A stretch of 44,192 nt of DNA. It comes from Phycisphaerales bacterium. Its GTDB lineage: Bacteria > Planctomycetota > Phycisphaerae > Phycisphaerales > SM1A02. This document shows positions 9,151-19,300 of the stretch, in pieces. The stretch is taken from positions 1 through 44,192 of the forward strand of contig DTSO01000011.1 in assembly GCA_012965315.1 (NCBI GenBank). The letters are read 5' to 3'. The notes under the pieces are model-generated. The model had not been told where the DNA came from. It did not search any database and was given only the letters and a program-made list of their open reading frames with translations. Position 1 is the stretch's first letter. Every line of letters starts with the position of its first letter. The position numbers and the translations under genes are program-made.

Positions 9151-10769
9151 AGCGCCAACTGGTTTTACTTTTGCTGTGCGGTTGTAGTGGGAATGAAACT
9201 GCTTCAAGAAATTTGCCAACAAAAGTTGACCAAAGTTCGTCTACTATTTTATTTTCTGAAATTGCTACAGATATTAAACCATCTGTTTGCGGCGCAGATA
9301 CTCCTACACAAATAATCGAAGTCAATGGAACGGGTATCGCACTACTTGATTTTGATAACGACAACGATTTAGATGTATTTGTAGTGAGTGCTTCTAATCA
9401 TCCATGTCGTTTGTATGAGAATGTTTCAAAAGATGAAATTTCTTTTGTTGAAGTTACAGATAAATTAGGGATCCAAATAGAAAGGTGGGCCAACGGTGTT
9501 GCAGTTGGCGATGTGAACGGTGATGGTTTTGACGATTTATATATCACCTGCCATGGAAGTAATGTCCTTTTGATCAATCAGCATGGTGAATCTTTCAAAG
9601 ACGAAACGGGAAAATACGGTGTTGGAGATACTGGCTGGGGAACGAGTGCTCGCTTTGGTGACTTAGACGGGGATGGTGATTTAGATTTATATGTCTGTAA
9701 TTATTTAGAATTCGATTTTGATAATCCGCCACCTCGTTCTATCTACAAAGGTAATCGTGTTCTAGGAGGGCCGCATGGTATGTTGCCAACGAGCGACATC
9801 GTCTATGAAAATGTTGACAATCGAACATTTAAAGATGTAACGAACGAATGGGGATTTGGGAATGACCCTGCCTATTCCTTAAACGTCGCAATTTTAGATT
9901 TCACTGGCGACGGTTTACAAGATGTATTTGTAGGTAACGACTCGATGTCAAATAATCTTTTTATAAATACTGGAGAGACTCCAATACGATTTGAAAACAA
10001 AGCAATTCGTTTTGGTGCAGCGACAAATGGCGATGGGGCCATGCAAGCAACAATGGGTATTGGTGTTGCAGACGTAAGTGGGAATAGTCATCCAGATATA
10101 TTTACGACTAATTTTTCAAGCGACACTAATACTTTATTGACTAATGACCAAGATGGTTATTTTAACGATCAAACAAAACGGTATGGACTTGGATTAGTAA
10201 GTCGTTCGTTTTTGGGTTGGACTTGCGGTTTTTATGATTTTGATTTAGACGGCGATGAAGATTTGTTAATCGTAAATGGGCATGTGTATCCAGAGGCAAC
10301 AATGGCAACAATGGACAGCGAAAGAGCACAGACACTTTTGTTACTTGAACGCGTTGGGAATAGATTCGTTGCAATTGAGCAAAAGAATGCGCATACAGAT
10401 CGCACGGCTGTGTTTGGTGATTTAGACAGCGATGGTGACATTGATGTGCTTATCGCACAACGAAGTGGTGCGCTACGAATTTTGCGTAATGATTTGATTG
10501 AAAAGAGAACACTTACTATTCAACTTAAGGGTAATGCTAAAAATCCAAAAGGTCTTGGCGCAAAAATTACAGTTACCTATTCTGATGGTTCTACCTCAAC
10601 GAGGTGGAATACAGATGGTTTTGGTTTTCAGTCATCTTCCTCACCGTCTCAACATTTATTTGCAAATCAGAAGGATGCCATCGAAGTCGAAGTGATTTGG
10701 CACAACAATGTGAGGCAAGTAGTGACAGAGTTAAATGAATATGAGCCAGTAATTATTACAAAACCATAA
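9147..10769 (+). CDS. CRTAC1-like FG-GAP lipoprotein with ASPIC/UnbV domain
   Basis: A 540-aa protein. The N-terminus MKRQLVLLLLCGCSGNE has a lipobox-like LCGC, suggesting a lipid-anchored protein. The body carries FG-GAP/VCBS blades with calcium loops: LDFDNDNDLDVF, GDVNGDGFDDLY, GDLDGDGDLDLY, LDFTGDGLQDVF, YDFDLDGDEDLL, GDLDSDGDIDVL. The last about 90 residues (KGLGAKITVTYSDGS, then VEVIWHNN) match the ASPIC/UnbV domain, the usual partner of FG-GAP repeats in CRTAC1-family proteins. GGAG stands 8 nt before the ATG, inside the end of the preceding gene. It ends only 7 nt from the convergent DUF1501 gene. Likely surface exposed; ligand unknown. Confidence 0.87.
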   Translation: MKRQLVLLLLCGCSGNETASRNLPTKVDQSSSTILFSEIATDIKPSVCGADTPTQIIEVNGTGIALLDFDNDNDLDVFVVSASNHPCRLYENVSKDEISFVEVTDKLGIQIERWANGVAVGDVNGDGFDDLYITCHGSNVLLINQHGESFKDETGKYGVGDTGWGTSARFGDLDGDGDLDLYVCNYLEFDFDNPPPRSIYKGNRVLGGPHGMLPTSDIVYENVDNRTFKDVTNEWGFGNDPAYSLNVAILDFTGDGLQDVFVGNDSMSNNLFINTGETPIRFENKAIRFGAATNGDGAMQATMGIGVADVSGNSHPDIFTTNFSSDTNTLLTNDQDGYFNDQTKRYGLGLVSRSFLGWTCGFYDFDLDGDEDLLIVNGHVYPEATMATMDSERAQTLLLLERVGNRFVAIEQKNAHTDRTAVFGDLDSDGDIDVLIAQRSGALRILRNDLIEKRTLTIQLKGNAKNPKGLGAKITVTYSDGSTSTRWNTDGFGFQSSSSPSQHLFANQKDAIEVEVIWHNNVRQVVTELNEYEPVIITKP

Positions 10770-10778
10770 GTTTGGTTT
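10761..10778. terminator. Small hairpin overlapping two convergent stop codons
   Basis: AAACCA (10761-10766) and TGGTTT (10773-10778) form a 6-bp stem around TAAGTT. It covers the stop codons of both converging genes (9147-10769 plus, 10777-12114 minus). It may act as a weak shared terminator; the stem is short. Confidence 0.35.
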
Positions 10779-12114
10779 ATGCACTGAACATGTTGAATTT
10801 AGTATACGATTTGCCAAGGATTGCTTTTGAATCGGCACCTAACCAATCTTCGAGAATAGCTGCGTATACTTCACGAAAGTCAGTATTGAATTTTAAATCA
10901 CCACTGTCAAGATTGGTAAGTGAAGGATGTTTTCCAAGCAAACCATTTTGAACACCGTCGCCAATCACAAACATTGGAGCCGCAGTACCGTGGTCAGTTC
11001 CACCGCTACCATTTTGTGCGACTCTTCTACCGAACTCACTGAAGACCATAGTCTTGACTTTTCCTGTATTTCCTTGTTTCTTCAAGTCTTTTTGAAATGC
11101 GTTTAGAGCGTCGCCGAGTTGTTTCATCAGATTGGAATGGCTGTTTAGTTGATTAGCATGTGTGTCAAAACCACCAAGACTCGCATAATAAACACGAGTT
11201 GGCAAATCAGCTCGAATCATTGACGCAATTAATTGTAATTGTTGTGCTAATTGTCCGTCAGGATAGTTAATCAGGGGACGTTTTGAAACTGCAGCCCGGA
11301 TTCGATCTGATGACACTTGAGCATCCAGAGATGTTCGAAGAAGGAAATCAAGTTGGCTGTCGTTGGCATTGGATTGTGAAGTTTCTTTACGATTGATGTC
11401 GCTGTACGGTTGCTCAAGATCGTCGTTGCCGATTCCGCCAGCCCATTTGAAAAGTTCTTCCGTTTCAAAATTTACGGCTTTTTGAGTTTTACCAAGGAGC
11501 GCAAGCGGGGCTTTGTTTCCGATTGCAATGGAGCCATCTGGATTTGGTTTTCCTGCACACGTGTTATCGAAATATTTACCAAGCCAACCATATCCTTGCC
11601 CACTATGATTACCGGTGTGCCAGATATCCGTTGAAGTAAAGTGAGAACGATTAGGATTTGGGTAACCAACTCCTTGGATAATTGCGGCTTGGCCATCATC
11701 AATCAGTTCGAGTAATCCGGTTAAGTTTGGATGTAAACCAAAACCATCTGCTCCTGGAATTGGAAGCGCTGTTCCAGATCCGTTGCTAGATTTTCCTGGA
11801 GCGCTAATAGCAAGTTGTGGTCTATTTTTATAGTAAGATCTGTCCCCATAAGGGATGACTGTATTCAATCCATCGTTGCCACCGCCAAGTTGTATGACAA
11901 CAAGTGTATGGTCTTCAGGAACGCCGGCTTGTGACGAGACGAGTGAACCAAGCGGAATCATGATTCCCTGCGCAGAGCGTTGCATAAACAGTGGAACGGT
12001 TGTCGCCATTGAGAGGAATGCCATGCCTTGTTGCATGAATAATCTACGGCTGTATGGATTTGTCGAACCAGTACTAGAAGTTGATTCAAATTCGTTATCA
12101 GAGTGATGTGACAT
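10777..12114 (-). CDS. DUF1501 family protein, Tat-type signal
   Basis: A 445-aa protein of the DUF1501 family, which is sulfatase-like and abundant in planctomycetes. The N-terminus has a twin-arginine-type signal (SRRLFMQQG followed by a hydrophobic stretch to MQRSAQG). Family hallmarks are VVIQLGGGNDGLNTVIPYGD, NRSHFTSTDIWHTG, YYASLGGFDTHANQ, TMVFSEFGRRVAQNGSGGTDHGTAAPMFVIG and DFREVYAAILEDWLG. AGGA stands about 9 nt before the ATG. It follows the DUF1800 gene by 11 nt on the same strand, the standard pairing of these families. Probably exported folded to the periplasm; substrate unknown. Confidence 0.9.
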   Translation of the reverse strand: MSHHSDNEFESTSSTGSTNPYSRRLFMQQGMAFLSMATTVPLFMQRSAQGIMIPLGSLVSSQAGVPEDHTLVVIQLGGGNDGLNTVIPYGDRSYYKNRPQLAISAPGKSSNGSGTALPIPGADGFGLHPNLTGLLELIDDGQAAIIQGVGYPNPNRSHFTSTDIWHTGNHSGQGYGWLGKYFDNTCAGKPNPDGSIAIGNKAPLALLGKTQKAVNFETEELFKWAGGIGNDDLEQPYSDINRKETSQSNANDSQLDFLLRTSLDAQVSSDRIRAAVSKRPLINYPDGQLAQQLQLIASMIRADLPTRVYYASLGGFDTHANQLNSHSNLMKQLGDALNAFQKDLKKQGNTGKVKTMVFSEFGRRVAQNGSGGTDHGTAAPMFVIGDGVQNGLLGKHPSLTNLDSGDLKFNTDFREVYAAILEDWLGADSKAILGKSYTKFNMFSA

Positions 12115-12125
12115 ATATATAATTC

Positions 12126-13622
12126 CTAACAGAGTTGGTATTCAGGCATCGCAGTAATTAGAGTGAGTAATCCAGTTACAGTTTCGTTATTGATTTTATT
12201 GTTTTGTGTTTTAATGTAATCTTCAAGAGTAGCTATTCGATCGTTCTCTGGTTTCTCTACATTTAAAATAGATGACAGTAAATATTTGATGGTTGTTTTT
12301 GGTGTTCTGGTTTTTCCCGCAACAAGTTGCATCGCATCAAAATGAGTACCATCGGCTTCCCATGCATTGCTATCTGGCCGTTGACCTGTAAGTAAATAGA
12401 GCAGAGTGTTTTGTCGCATAAACACGGTTGATGTATTAATCCAAGTTCTTCCGCCATCCCATCCTTTTACAGAAGGGGGAGCAAAGAGTCGTTGCCCCAT
12501 TATATCTGAAGCAACAGCAAGTGTTTGCGCCATTTTTTTCCTTTGCGGTGGATTTAATGATCGTGTAGCTTGGACTATTAATTGAACTGGACTTTTAATA
12601 ATTGCATTTCGGTTTGCTTCTTCGTAAAAATGTTGTGAAAGAAAAACCGCCTTGATGACTGGTTTTATATTCCAATCATTTTGTTTGAACTTTTTTGAAA
12701 GTGCACGGATAAATGCTTTTGAATCTGCGGTTTCGCCATGTGGCAAATCATTTACGAAGAACCGATATAATTTTTCAATGATAAAAGTGGATGCGCTTGG
12801 TCTTGTGAAAATTAAATCGATGAAATCGTCCCCGTCGAATCTTCCAGTCCTCCCGAATATCTTTTTAGTCCCAGTATCGTGAAGATTAGGACGTAATACA
12901 AAGTCGTCATCATTGACTGCGAAACCGGTTAGAGTTCGAGCGCCTTCTTTGATGTCATCTTCGCTATAACCATCACCTTCACCTAATGTGAATAATTCCA
13001 TTAACTCTCGCGCTAAATTTTCATTCGGTGCTTGTTTTTTATTTTTGTCATTGTTTAAATATTTAATCATCGCGGGGTCGTGGATGATTCCTCGGACTAA
13101 ATCTTCTTTAAAGTTACCCATTGCGTTTTTGCGAAAAAACATATTTTGCAAATACATGTGGTAACTATTTTCGATTGATCGATACCCTGTTGCAAAATGT
13201 CCATGCCAAAAAAGTGTTAGTTTTTCTTCAAGAGGTCTTGGTGTCGATACAAATCTTCGGAACCACCATTGTTCCATCTCTGCAATTTGTTTTCGATCTG
13301 CACGCTGTCTACTCTGACGTTCTTTTCTATATTGGTCAACCATTTTTTCATCGCCAGAATTGCGAGCAGCACGTATGGCAGATCGTTCGGTGGGAGTAGG
13401 TGGTTTAATGATATCTTTGTCGTAATCATCCACGTTCGGCGGGTCGGGGTCTGGTAGTTTTTTATAATTGACAATATAGTCAACGGCTTGTTCAACTCCG
13501 AGGTCAGCGAGTGCTTGGGCTTGTTGTGGTGTTCCACCAAAACCTGCTCTTTGAAGTAGATGTAGTGCGCATCTATGATCAAATTGCTTTGGATCAAGTG
13601 GTTGTAGTGAAGAAACAGTCAT
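12126..13622 (-). CDS. DUF1800 family protein
   Basis: A 498-aa member of the DUF1800 family. The start chosen is ATG at 13622, preceded by GGAG at a 7-nt spacing; a TTG at 13634 would add four residues without a better site. Family signatures are HLLQRAGFGGTPQQA, LEEKLTLFWHGHFATG, NFKEDLVRGIIHDPAMIKYL, NENLARELMELFTLGEG, LTGFAVNDDDF, GRTGRFDGDDFIDLIF and LFAPPSVKGWDGGRTWINT. There is no obvious signal peptide. It heads a two-gene unit with DUF1501, as in many planctomycetes, where the pair is thought to act together on exported substrates; the reaction is not known. Confidence 0.9.
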   Translation of the reverse strand: MTVSSLQPLDPKQFDHRCALHLLQRAGFGGTPQQAQALADLGVEQAVDYIVNYKKLPDPDPPNVDDYDKDIIKPPTPTERSAIRAARNSGDEKMVDQYRKERQSRQRADRKQIAEMEQWWFRRFVSTPRPLEEKLTLFWHGHFATGYRSIENSYHMYLQNMFFRKNAMGNFKEDLVRGIIHDPAMIKYLNNDKNKKQAPNENLARELMELFTLGEGDGYSEDDIKEGARTLTGFAVNDDDFVLRPNLHDTGTKKIFGRTGRFDGDDFIDLIFTRPSASTFIIEKLYRFFVNDLPHGETADSKAFIRALSKKFKQNDWNIKPVIKAVFLSQHFYEEANRNAIIKSPVQLIVQATRSLNPPQRKKMAQTLAVASDIMGQRLFAPPSVKGWDGGRTWINTSTVFMRQNTLLYLLTGQRPDSNAWEADGTHFDAMQLVAGKTRTPKTTIKYLLSSILNVEKPENDRIATLEDYIKTQNNKINNETVTGLLTLITAMPEYQLC

Positions 13623-13643
13623 AGTTCGCTCCAAGTATTTTGT

Positions 13644-13663
13644 AAAAGCCTGACATGGCTTTT
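13644..13663. terminator. Rho-independent terminator between copA and DUF1800
   Basis: AAAAGCC (13644-13650) and GGCTTTT (13657-13663) form a perfect stem around TGACAT, flanked by A/T tracts on both sides. It ends copA transcription on the minus strand just ahead of the DUF1800 start. Confidence 0.65.
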
Positions 13664-13671
13664 TGGGTAAT

Positions 13672-13693
13672 GCTTCGTTAGTGTAACGAAAGC
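13672..13693. other. Hairpin downstream of copA
   Basis: GCTTCGTTA (13672-13680) pairs with TAACGAAAGC (13684-13693) with a single bulged base and a 3-nt loop (GTG). It directly follows the copA stop region and precedes the 13644-13663 terminator, probably as an mRNA 3'-end stem. Confidence 0.5.
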
Positions 13694-13703
13694 AATTAAA
13701 TTA

Positions 13704-15857
13704 CTATTGCGTTTTAATACGACGTTTACGCAATTTATGTTTCAAGCGTATCGCGTTTCCAATTACCGTAATATCACTGAAACCCATCGCTGCTGCAGCA
13801 ATTAATGGCCCGTTTTCGCCTAAAAGGCCAAAAGCAGCAAGTGGAATTGCAGCGACGTTATACATAAAGGCAAAAACCAGGTTCTGCTTGATTGTCGTTA
13901 GTGCATCCTTTGCAATGTGTATCGATTCTGCGGTTGCTTCAATCCTATTTGCTGGAATAATGATTGATGCTGATTCCATCGCTACATTCGTCCCAGAAGC
14001 AATCGCTACCCCAACATCCGATGCCGCAAGAGCAGCAGCATCATTGATGCCGTCGCCAACCATCATAGACGGACGTGGAAGAGAAGAAATGATATCTGTT
14101 TTGTCAGAAGGCGAAGCTTCAGCGTGGACATTTTCTGGCTTGATGCCGACTTCTTTCGCGACTGATAGTGCAGTTTCTTTTCGGTCACCCGAGAGCATGT
14201 GAACATCGATGCCGGATGCTTGCAATTCTGCAATTGTGCTTTTCGCTTCTTTACGAATTGCATCAGTGACCGTGATGCGTCCAATTATTTTTCCGTCAAG
14301 TTCAATTTTGCAAGTTGCTGCGTCATCCCGTATAACAGTAACGTTTTTGCCATCAACAATTCCACGCACGCCAATTCCAGCAGTCGCTTCAAAGTTTGAA
14401 ACACTTGGAACGGTGATGTTGCGATTACTTGCTTCCTTTACGATTGCAGTGGCAACTGGGTGTTCACTTGGCGTTTCAACTGAAGCGGCATATTTTAATA
14501 TGTCTTCTTCAGAAAATTGGTTTTCGCTTTCAATGGTTGCAACAACTGGTTTGCCTTGCGTAAGCGTTCCTGTTTTGTCAAAAATGATAGTTACTATTTT
14601 GCCTGCGAGTTCAAGGGAACCCGCGTCTTTAACAAGGATGCCTCGTAAACTAGATTCACCTGCTGCAACCATTACAGCCATCGGAGTCGCAAGACCAAGA
14701 GCGCATGGACATGAGATAACTAAAATAGTTACAGCTGAAACAAAACCAGTTTCTATATCGCCCGCAATGACCCAGGCAATAACTGTAATAGCCGCAATTA
14801 CCAGTACAATAGGTACGAAAATGGCTGAAACTTTGTCAGCGATTCTTTGAATTCCAGCTTTGCTTGACTGTGCAGATGTGACAAGTTGAGCAATTCTTGA
14901 AATGGTTGTGTGTCGACCGTCGACGGTTGTTTCTAGAATGAGTTGGCCTGTGGTATTCATTGAACCAGCGATTAATGTATCGCCGATATTTTTTGCTATT
15001 GGTAATGGTTCGCCTGTCACAATAGATTCATCAACTTCGCTCATGCCGTCAACGACTACTCCGTCAATTGGGATACGACTTCCAGGTCGAACGAGAAGCC
15101 GTATTCCTTCGCCGACTTCGCCAGTCGCCATTTTTGTTGTGCTTCCATCTTCCGCAATTATCTCTGCGGTGTCGGGTTGCATTTTTAAAAGTTCCCGAAT
15201 AGCAGAACCTGCTTTTGCAGTTGAGGTTGCTTCAAGCCAGTGGCCTATGCTAATAATTGCAAGAAGGGCTGCCGCTTCCATGAAATACATCGGATAACCC
15301 AAGTCGTGATCGAATATTTTTTCCGATATAAAAATGAAGAGTGAAAAGAAATACGCTGATGATGCTCCAATAGTAATGAGCGTATCCATGTTCGTTTTGA
15401 AACGCTTCGCCGCTCCGATTGCAGAACTGAAGAAACCGCCTCCAACGAGAATCATAGAAGTTGTAGAGGCAAGGAACATAACCCAGGGAATCCAAGAACC
15501 CTCAATACCTAAAGAGGCGGCACTCCAGTGCAATGCCTCAAATGGTGCCCATATACTCACGCCGAGGATTGCACGGCGTTTCCAATCGCTTGCATTTTTA
15601 TTTTGCCTTGTTTCAATCTCAGTGGCAAGTTTCGAAGGGTCAATTCCTTCGTCTATAACTTCTGAAGGGTATCCAGCGTCGGTAGCTATTTTTGCAAGAA
15701 GTTCTCCGTTTAGATTATTGCCAGAAATGGTTGCGCGCCCAGTTGCAACTGCAACGGAAGAGGAAACAACGCCATCGACTGAATTGAGCGCTTTTTCAAC
15801 TGCGGAACTACATGCAGCACAATTCAGTTCATCGACTTTCAATTCAATTGTATCCAT
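13704..15857 (-). CDS. copA: Copper-translocating P1B-type ATPase
   Basis: A 717-aa heavy-metal P-type ATPase that would pump Cu(I) from the cytoplasm. It has one N-terminal HMA metal-binding domain (NCAACSS, residues about 13-19), then transmembrane helices, the actuator loop TGEPLPI, the intramembrane metal site SCPCALGLATP (CPC, typical of copper), the phosphorylation site DKTGTLTQGKP, SEHPVATAI of the N-domain, and GDGINDAAALAASDVG. Length and order are complete. No Shine-Dalgarno precedes the ATG; instead a TATCAT box ends 6 nt upstream (15864-15869), suggesting a leaderless transcript. No CopZ chaperone or copper regulator is adjacent, so control by copper is not visible. Confidence 0.93.
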   Translation of the reverse strand: MDTIELKVDELNCAACSSAVEKALNSVDGVVSSSVAVATGRATISGNNLNGELLAKIATDAGYPSEVIDEGIDPSKLATEIETRQNKNASDWKRRAILGVSIWAPFEALHWSAASLGIEGSWIPWVMFLASTTSMILVGGGFFSSAIGAAKRFKTNMDTLITIGASSAYFFSLFIFISEKIFDHDLGYPMYFMEAAALLAIISIGHWLEATSTAKAGSAIRELLKMQPDTAEIIAEDGSTTKMATGEVGEGIRLLVRPGSRIPIDGVVVDGMSEVDESIVTGEPLPIAKNIGDTLIAGSMNTTGQLILETTVDGRHTTISRIAQLVTSAQSSKAGIQRIADKVSAIFVPIVLVIAAITVIAWVIAGDIETGFVSAVTILVISCPCALGLATPMAVMVAAGESSLRGILVKDAGSLELAGKIVTIIFDKTGTLTQGKPVVATIESENQFSEEDILKYAASVETPSEHPVATAIVKEASNRNITVPSVSNFEATAGIGVRGIVDGKNVTVIRDDAATCKIELDGKIIGRITVTDAIRKEAKSTIAELQASGIDVHMLSGDRKETALSVAKEVGIKPENVHAEASPSDKTDIISSLPRPSMMVGDGINDAAALAASDVGVAIASGTNVAMESASIIIPANRIEATAESIHIAKDALTTIKQNLVFAFMYNVAAIPLAAFGLLGENGPLIAAAAMGFSDITVIGNAIRLKHKLRKRRIKTQ

Positions 15858-15863
15858 CTGTTT

Positions 15864-15869
15864 ATGATA
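15864..15869 (-). promoter_or_regulatory. -10-like box (TATCAT) for leaderless copA
   Basis: On the minus strand TATCAT is followed by six bases and then the copA ATG, so transcription would begin at about the start codon. No good -35 is visible. Confidence 0.5.
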
Positions 15870-15920
15870 CCCAACGTGGTCCTGAAGTGGCGTACAGCGC
15901 TCTGTTTTAGGCCACTCCCT

Positions 15921-15946
15921 TGGGACTGTCTCTTGTGGACCGTCTC
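15921..15946. repeat. Two degenerate GGGACTGTCTC-type units
   Basis: TGGGACTGTCTC (15921-15932) and GTGGACCGTCTC (15935-15946) are near-copies in tandem. Related units occur at 27856-27891. They may be decayed REP-like intergenic repeats; no transposase is nearby. Confidence 0.35.
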
Positions 15947-15949
15947 AAT

Positions 15950-15978
15950 TTGGAGATTTGTGGAAATGGCGGTATACT
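15950..15978 (+). promoter_or_regulatory. Sigma70-type promoter, predicted leaderless start
   Basis: TTGGAG (15950-15955), 17-bp spacer, TATACT (15973-15978). The expected start point falls at about 15985-15986, exactly the ATG of the following small gene. It probably drives that gene and possibly secA. Confidence 0.6.
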
Positions 15979-15985
15979 GTACGTA

Positions 15986-16255
15986 ATGCGAAGTGATCGT
16001 GGAACAACTTTAGCGACAATAGTAATCTTGATGTGCTGCATCGGAGGGTCAGTTAGTGCTGGCTCAATGGCAACTCATCGAGTGCTTATTCGAACAGTCG
16101 TGCAGTCGGGAAGCACTACCTATGTTGAAGTGGACACGTTTGCGGGTGATTTGGAAGTTCTTACAGTTTGGACTCCGCAGATCCTTGATGGAAATCTCCT
16201 GCCATTAGCCGATATTGATGAAATGACAAATTTGCCACCACCTTTACAAGGTTAA
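15986..16255 (+). CDS. Small secreted protein of unknown function
   Basis: An 89-aa protein. The start at ATG 15986 gives MRSDRGTT followed by a hydrophobic stretch (LATIVILMCCIGG) and SVSAGS, a clear signal peptide; the longer frame upstream runs through the promoter. The mature part is about 60 residues (HRVLIRTVVQSGSTTYVEVD, DLEVLTVWTPQIL) and ends in a proline-rich NLPPPLQG. I recognise no family. It lies 54 nt ahead of secA on the same strand and may be co-transcribed with it. A promoter with well-placed -35 and -10 abuts the ATG. Confidence 0.55.
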   Translation: MRSDRGTTLATIVILMCCIGGSVSAGSMATHRVLIRTVVQSGSTTYVEVDTFAGDLEVLTVWTPQILDGNLLPLADIDEMTNLPPPLQG

Positions 16256-16309
16256 TTGTCTTCTTTTTCGATTCATTTTTACAATTCAAACAAATATAAG
16301 AGGTGACGC

Positions 16310-19300
16310 ATGGGCGTTCCAGTCATTAGTACAGTAGGTCGTAAGTTATTCGGTAGTCGCAATGATCGTTTGGTCAAGCGCTATTTAAAATTAGTTGAAC
16401 AAGTCTCAAGCCGTGAAGCAGAGACAAGAGTGCTTACAGACGCAGAGTTGTACGCAAAAACTGCAGAGTTCCGCAAGCGAGTAGTGGACGGAGAAAGCGC
16501 TACGGATTTAATTCCTGAAGTGTTTGCAATTGCTCGTGAAGCGATGGACCGTGCTGTTGGTATTCGAAATATATTCAACCCGTTGCACGAATTCGATGCT
16601 TCGCAATTGGATGATACAACTCGTAAGTTATACGACGAAACAAAAGCAATCATTGACGCAACTGAAGACCGTAATCCGGACCGTGAGTTGCTTGGATGTG
16701 TTGAGCCAACACCGGCGTGGCAATTTGTCGACATTCCAAACGAACTGTATGAAGCTGTGCGTGCTTTGTATCCGAAATCAAAACCACCATTTCGTGCACG
16801 TCCATTTGATGTGCAATTAGTTGGTGCAGTAGTTTTGTATGAAGGCAGAATCGCAGAGATGAAGACAGGGGAAGGCAAAACTATTGTTGCGCCGCTCTCG
16901 TGTTACCTTGCTGCAATCGAAAATAAACAAGTACATGTTGTGACAGTGAACGATTATCTTGTTCAACGTGACCGCGATTGGACATTTCCATTTTTCAGAA
17001 TGCTTGGTATGACGGTTGGAGCGATACATCCCCAGCATATGCAACACCCACAATTAAAACAGATGGCTTACCACTGTGATGTTGTGTACGGAACAACAGC
17101 TGAATTTGGTTTCGATTACTTGCGTGACAACATGAAGATGAGCCCACAAGAGCAAGTGCAAAAACAACGGAACATCGCAATCGTTGACGAAGTCGACTCG
17201 ACACTTATTGATGAGGCGAGAACACCACTTATCATTTCTGGTTTAGCTCATGACGATCAACCGAGGTATGAACTGGCAGATAAACTTGCGAGGTACTTAC
17301 TTGATAAACAAAAACCTTGGGAAAAATTAGATCAAGAAGTGCAGTCGTGTTTAGTTATGATTAGTGGTCTTGAAGGCGATATTCGAAATGCGGTGGATAA
17401 AGACACGGTTCCTGCGATGAAAGAACGCATGGCTTTAGCAAAGGCAAAGTTACCTCAATTAGAAAATAACCGTAATCAGTTCACGCAATTTTACGAAATT
17501 GAGTTGGATAAGAAACGTGCGACTATTACACACGAAGGTATTGCTAAAGCTCAAAAAGAAGCGAATATTGGTTCGTTCTATGTTGGCGAAAACATGGATG
17601 TTCCTCACCTGCTCGAACAATCAATTCGGGCGCATACTGTTTACCTTCGCGACCGAGATTACATGATTGCTCCTGACGACAAAGGTGTTTTGGGTGTAAT
17701 CATTATTGATCAGAATACGGGCCGTAAAATGGTTGGCCGGCAATGGTCTGACGGTTTGCATCAAGCAATTGAGGCTAAGGAAGGCGTTGAAATTAAGCAA
17801 GAAACGCAAACGATGGCGACGATTACCATCCAAAACTTTTATAAGTTATATGACAAACTTGCAGGCATGACAGGTACCGCAGACACTGAAGCAACTGAGT
17901 TTTACGAAATTTACGGACTTGATGTTATTGTTATTCCTACAAATGTGCCAGTAATTCGAAATGACCACAACGACCTCGTATTCACAACGGCAAAAGATAA
18001 AACAAGCGCGGCAGTTGAAGAAATTTTTGCAATGTATAGAGTTGGGCGACCGACACTTGCAGGCACAACAAGCGTAGAAAAATCAAAAGAGCTTAGTGGA
18101 ATGTTAAAAAACAGATTCAACATTTCTCATGAAGTGTTAAACGCTGAACAACACGAGCGCGAATCTGAAATTGTTAAGTTCGCAGGGGAACTTGGTTCCG
18201 TTACAGTTGCTACAAACATGGCTGGTCGTGGTACTGATATTAAATTGGCTAAATTTACGCCATCGGATTTGATCGATCATTGGAAACGAACAGATCTATG
18301 CCCGCGTGATGTCACAGTGGATATGAATATAGATGACGTCACACTTAAAATTTACCGGCATATTGCAGCAAAAGAACTTGGTATTAGCAAATCAGATGTT
18401 CATTCAATGAGTGATGCGGATATTAGACGACAACTTCTTGAACATTGGTGGGCGACATGTTGCTGGTGGGTTGACGGCGATAAGGCATCTTCAATGAAAG
18501 ATGAAAAACTAATAGATGACATCGATAAAAGCGGTGCATGTATGTTGCATAAACTCCGTTTCTACGAAGGCGTTGAAGACATGGGCGGTTTGCATGTGAT
18601 AGCAACTGAGCGGCATGAAGCGAGACGAATTGATAATCAGTTGCGTGGTCGAAGTGGTCGCCAAGGTGACAAGGGCTCAACTAGATTCTTCTTGAGTTTG
18701 GAAGACGATTTGATGAAAATGTTCGCAGGCCCAAGAACTCTGCAGTTATTGAGTAAAATGGGCATGAAAGAAGGCGTGGCTATCGAGCACAGTATGCTTA
18801 CTAAAGCATTGACAAAAGCTCAACGTAAAGTTGAAGAGCGAAACTTTCTTGTTCGAAAAAATATCCTTGAGTACGACGAAGTCATGGATCACCAACGTCA
18901 TGTATTTTATGATTTGCGACAGCAGGTTTTGGAAGGCATTGAAATTCGAGAACTTATTTTCGAATACATCGAAAAAGCAGTAAATGAATCTGTATTTAGT
19001 TATTTAGACCCAACGTATTCTGCAAGTTGCATGACCGAATGGATTCGCGAAAAATTGAATATTGGTATCGAGCCAGATCGAATTGTTGGTAAAGACCGGG
19101 AAGACCTACACAAGTTAATTATCCGCGATTCTTTAGAAGAATCAATAGAAATTATTCGAGTCACAATTGGCGAATACCTTCCAGATACGATTGATCTTGG
19201 GGACGGAAAGGTTGCTCAACGTGACGAAACTACTTGGGATTATAAAGGTGCGGTCAATTGGGCAAGCGCAGTTTGGGATTGTGATATGACAATTGCAGAA

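Noticed and set aside
14209-14850. 213-codon frame opposite copA
   Set aside because: Shadow of copA; Ala/Ser/Thr/Ile-rich with no domain, no start signal.
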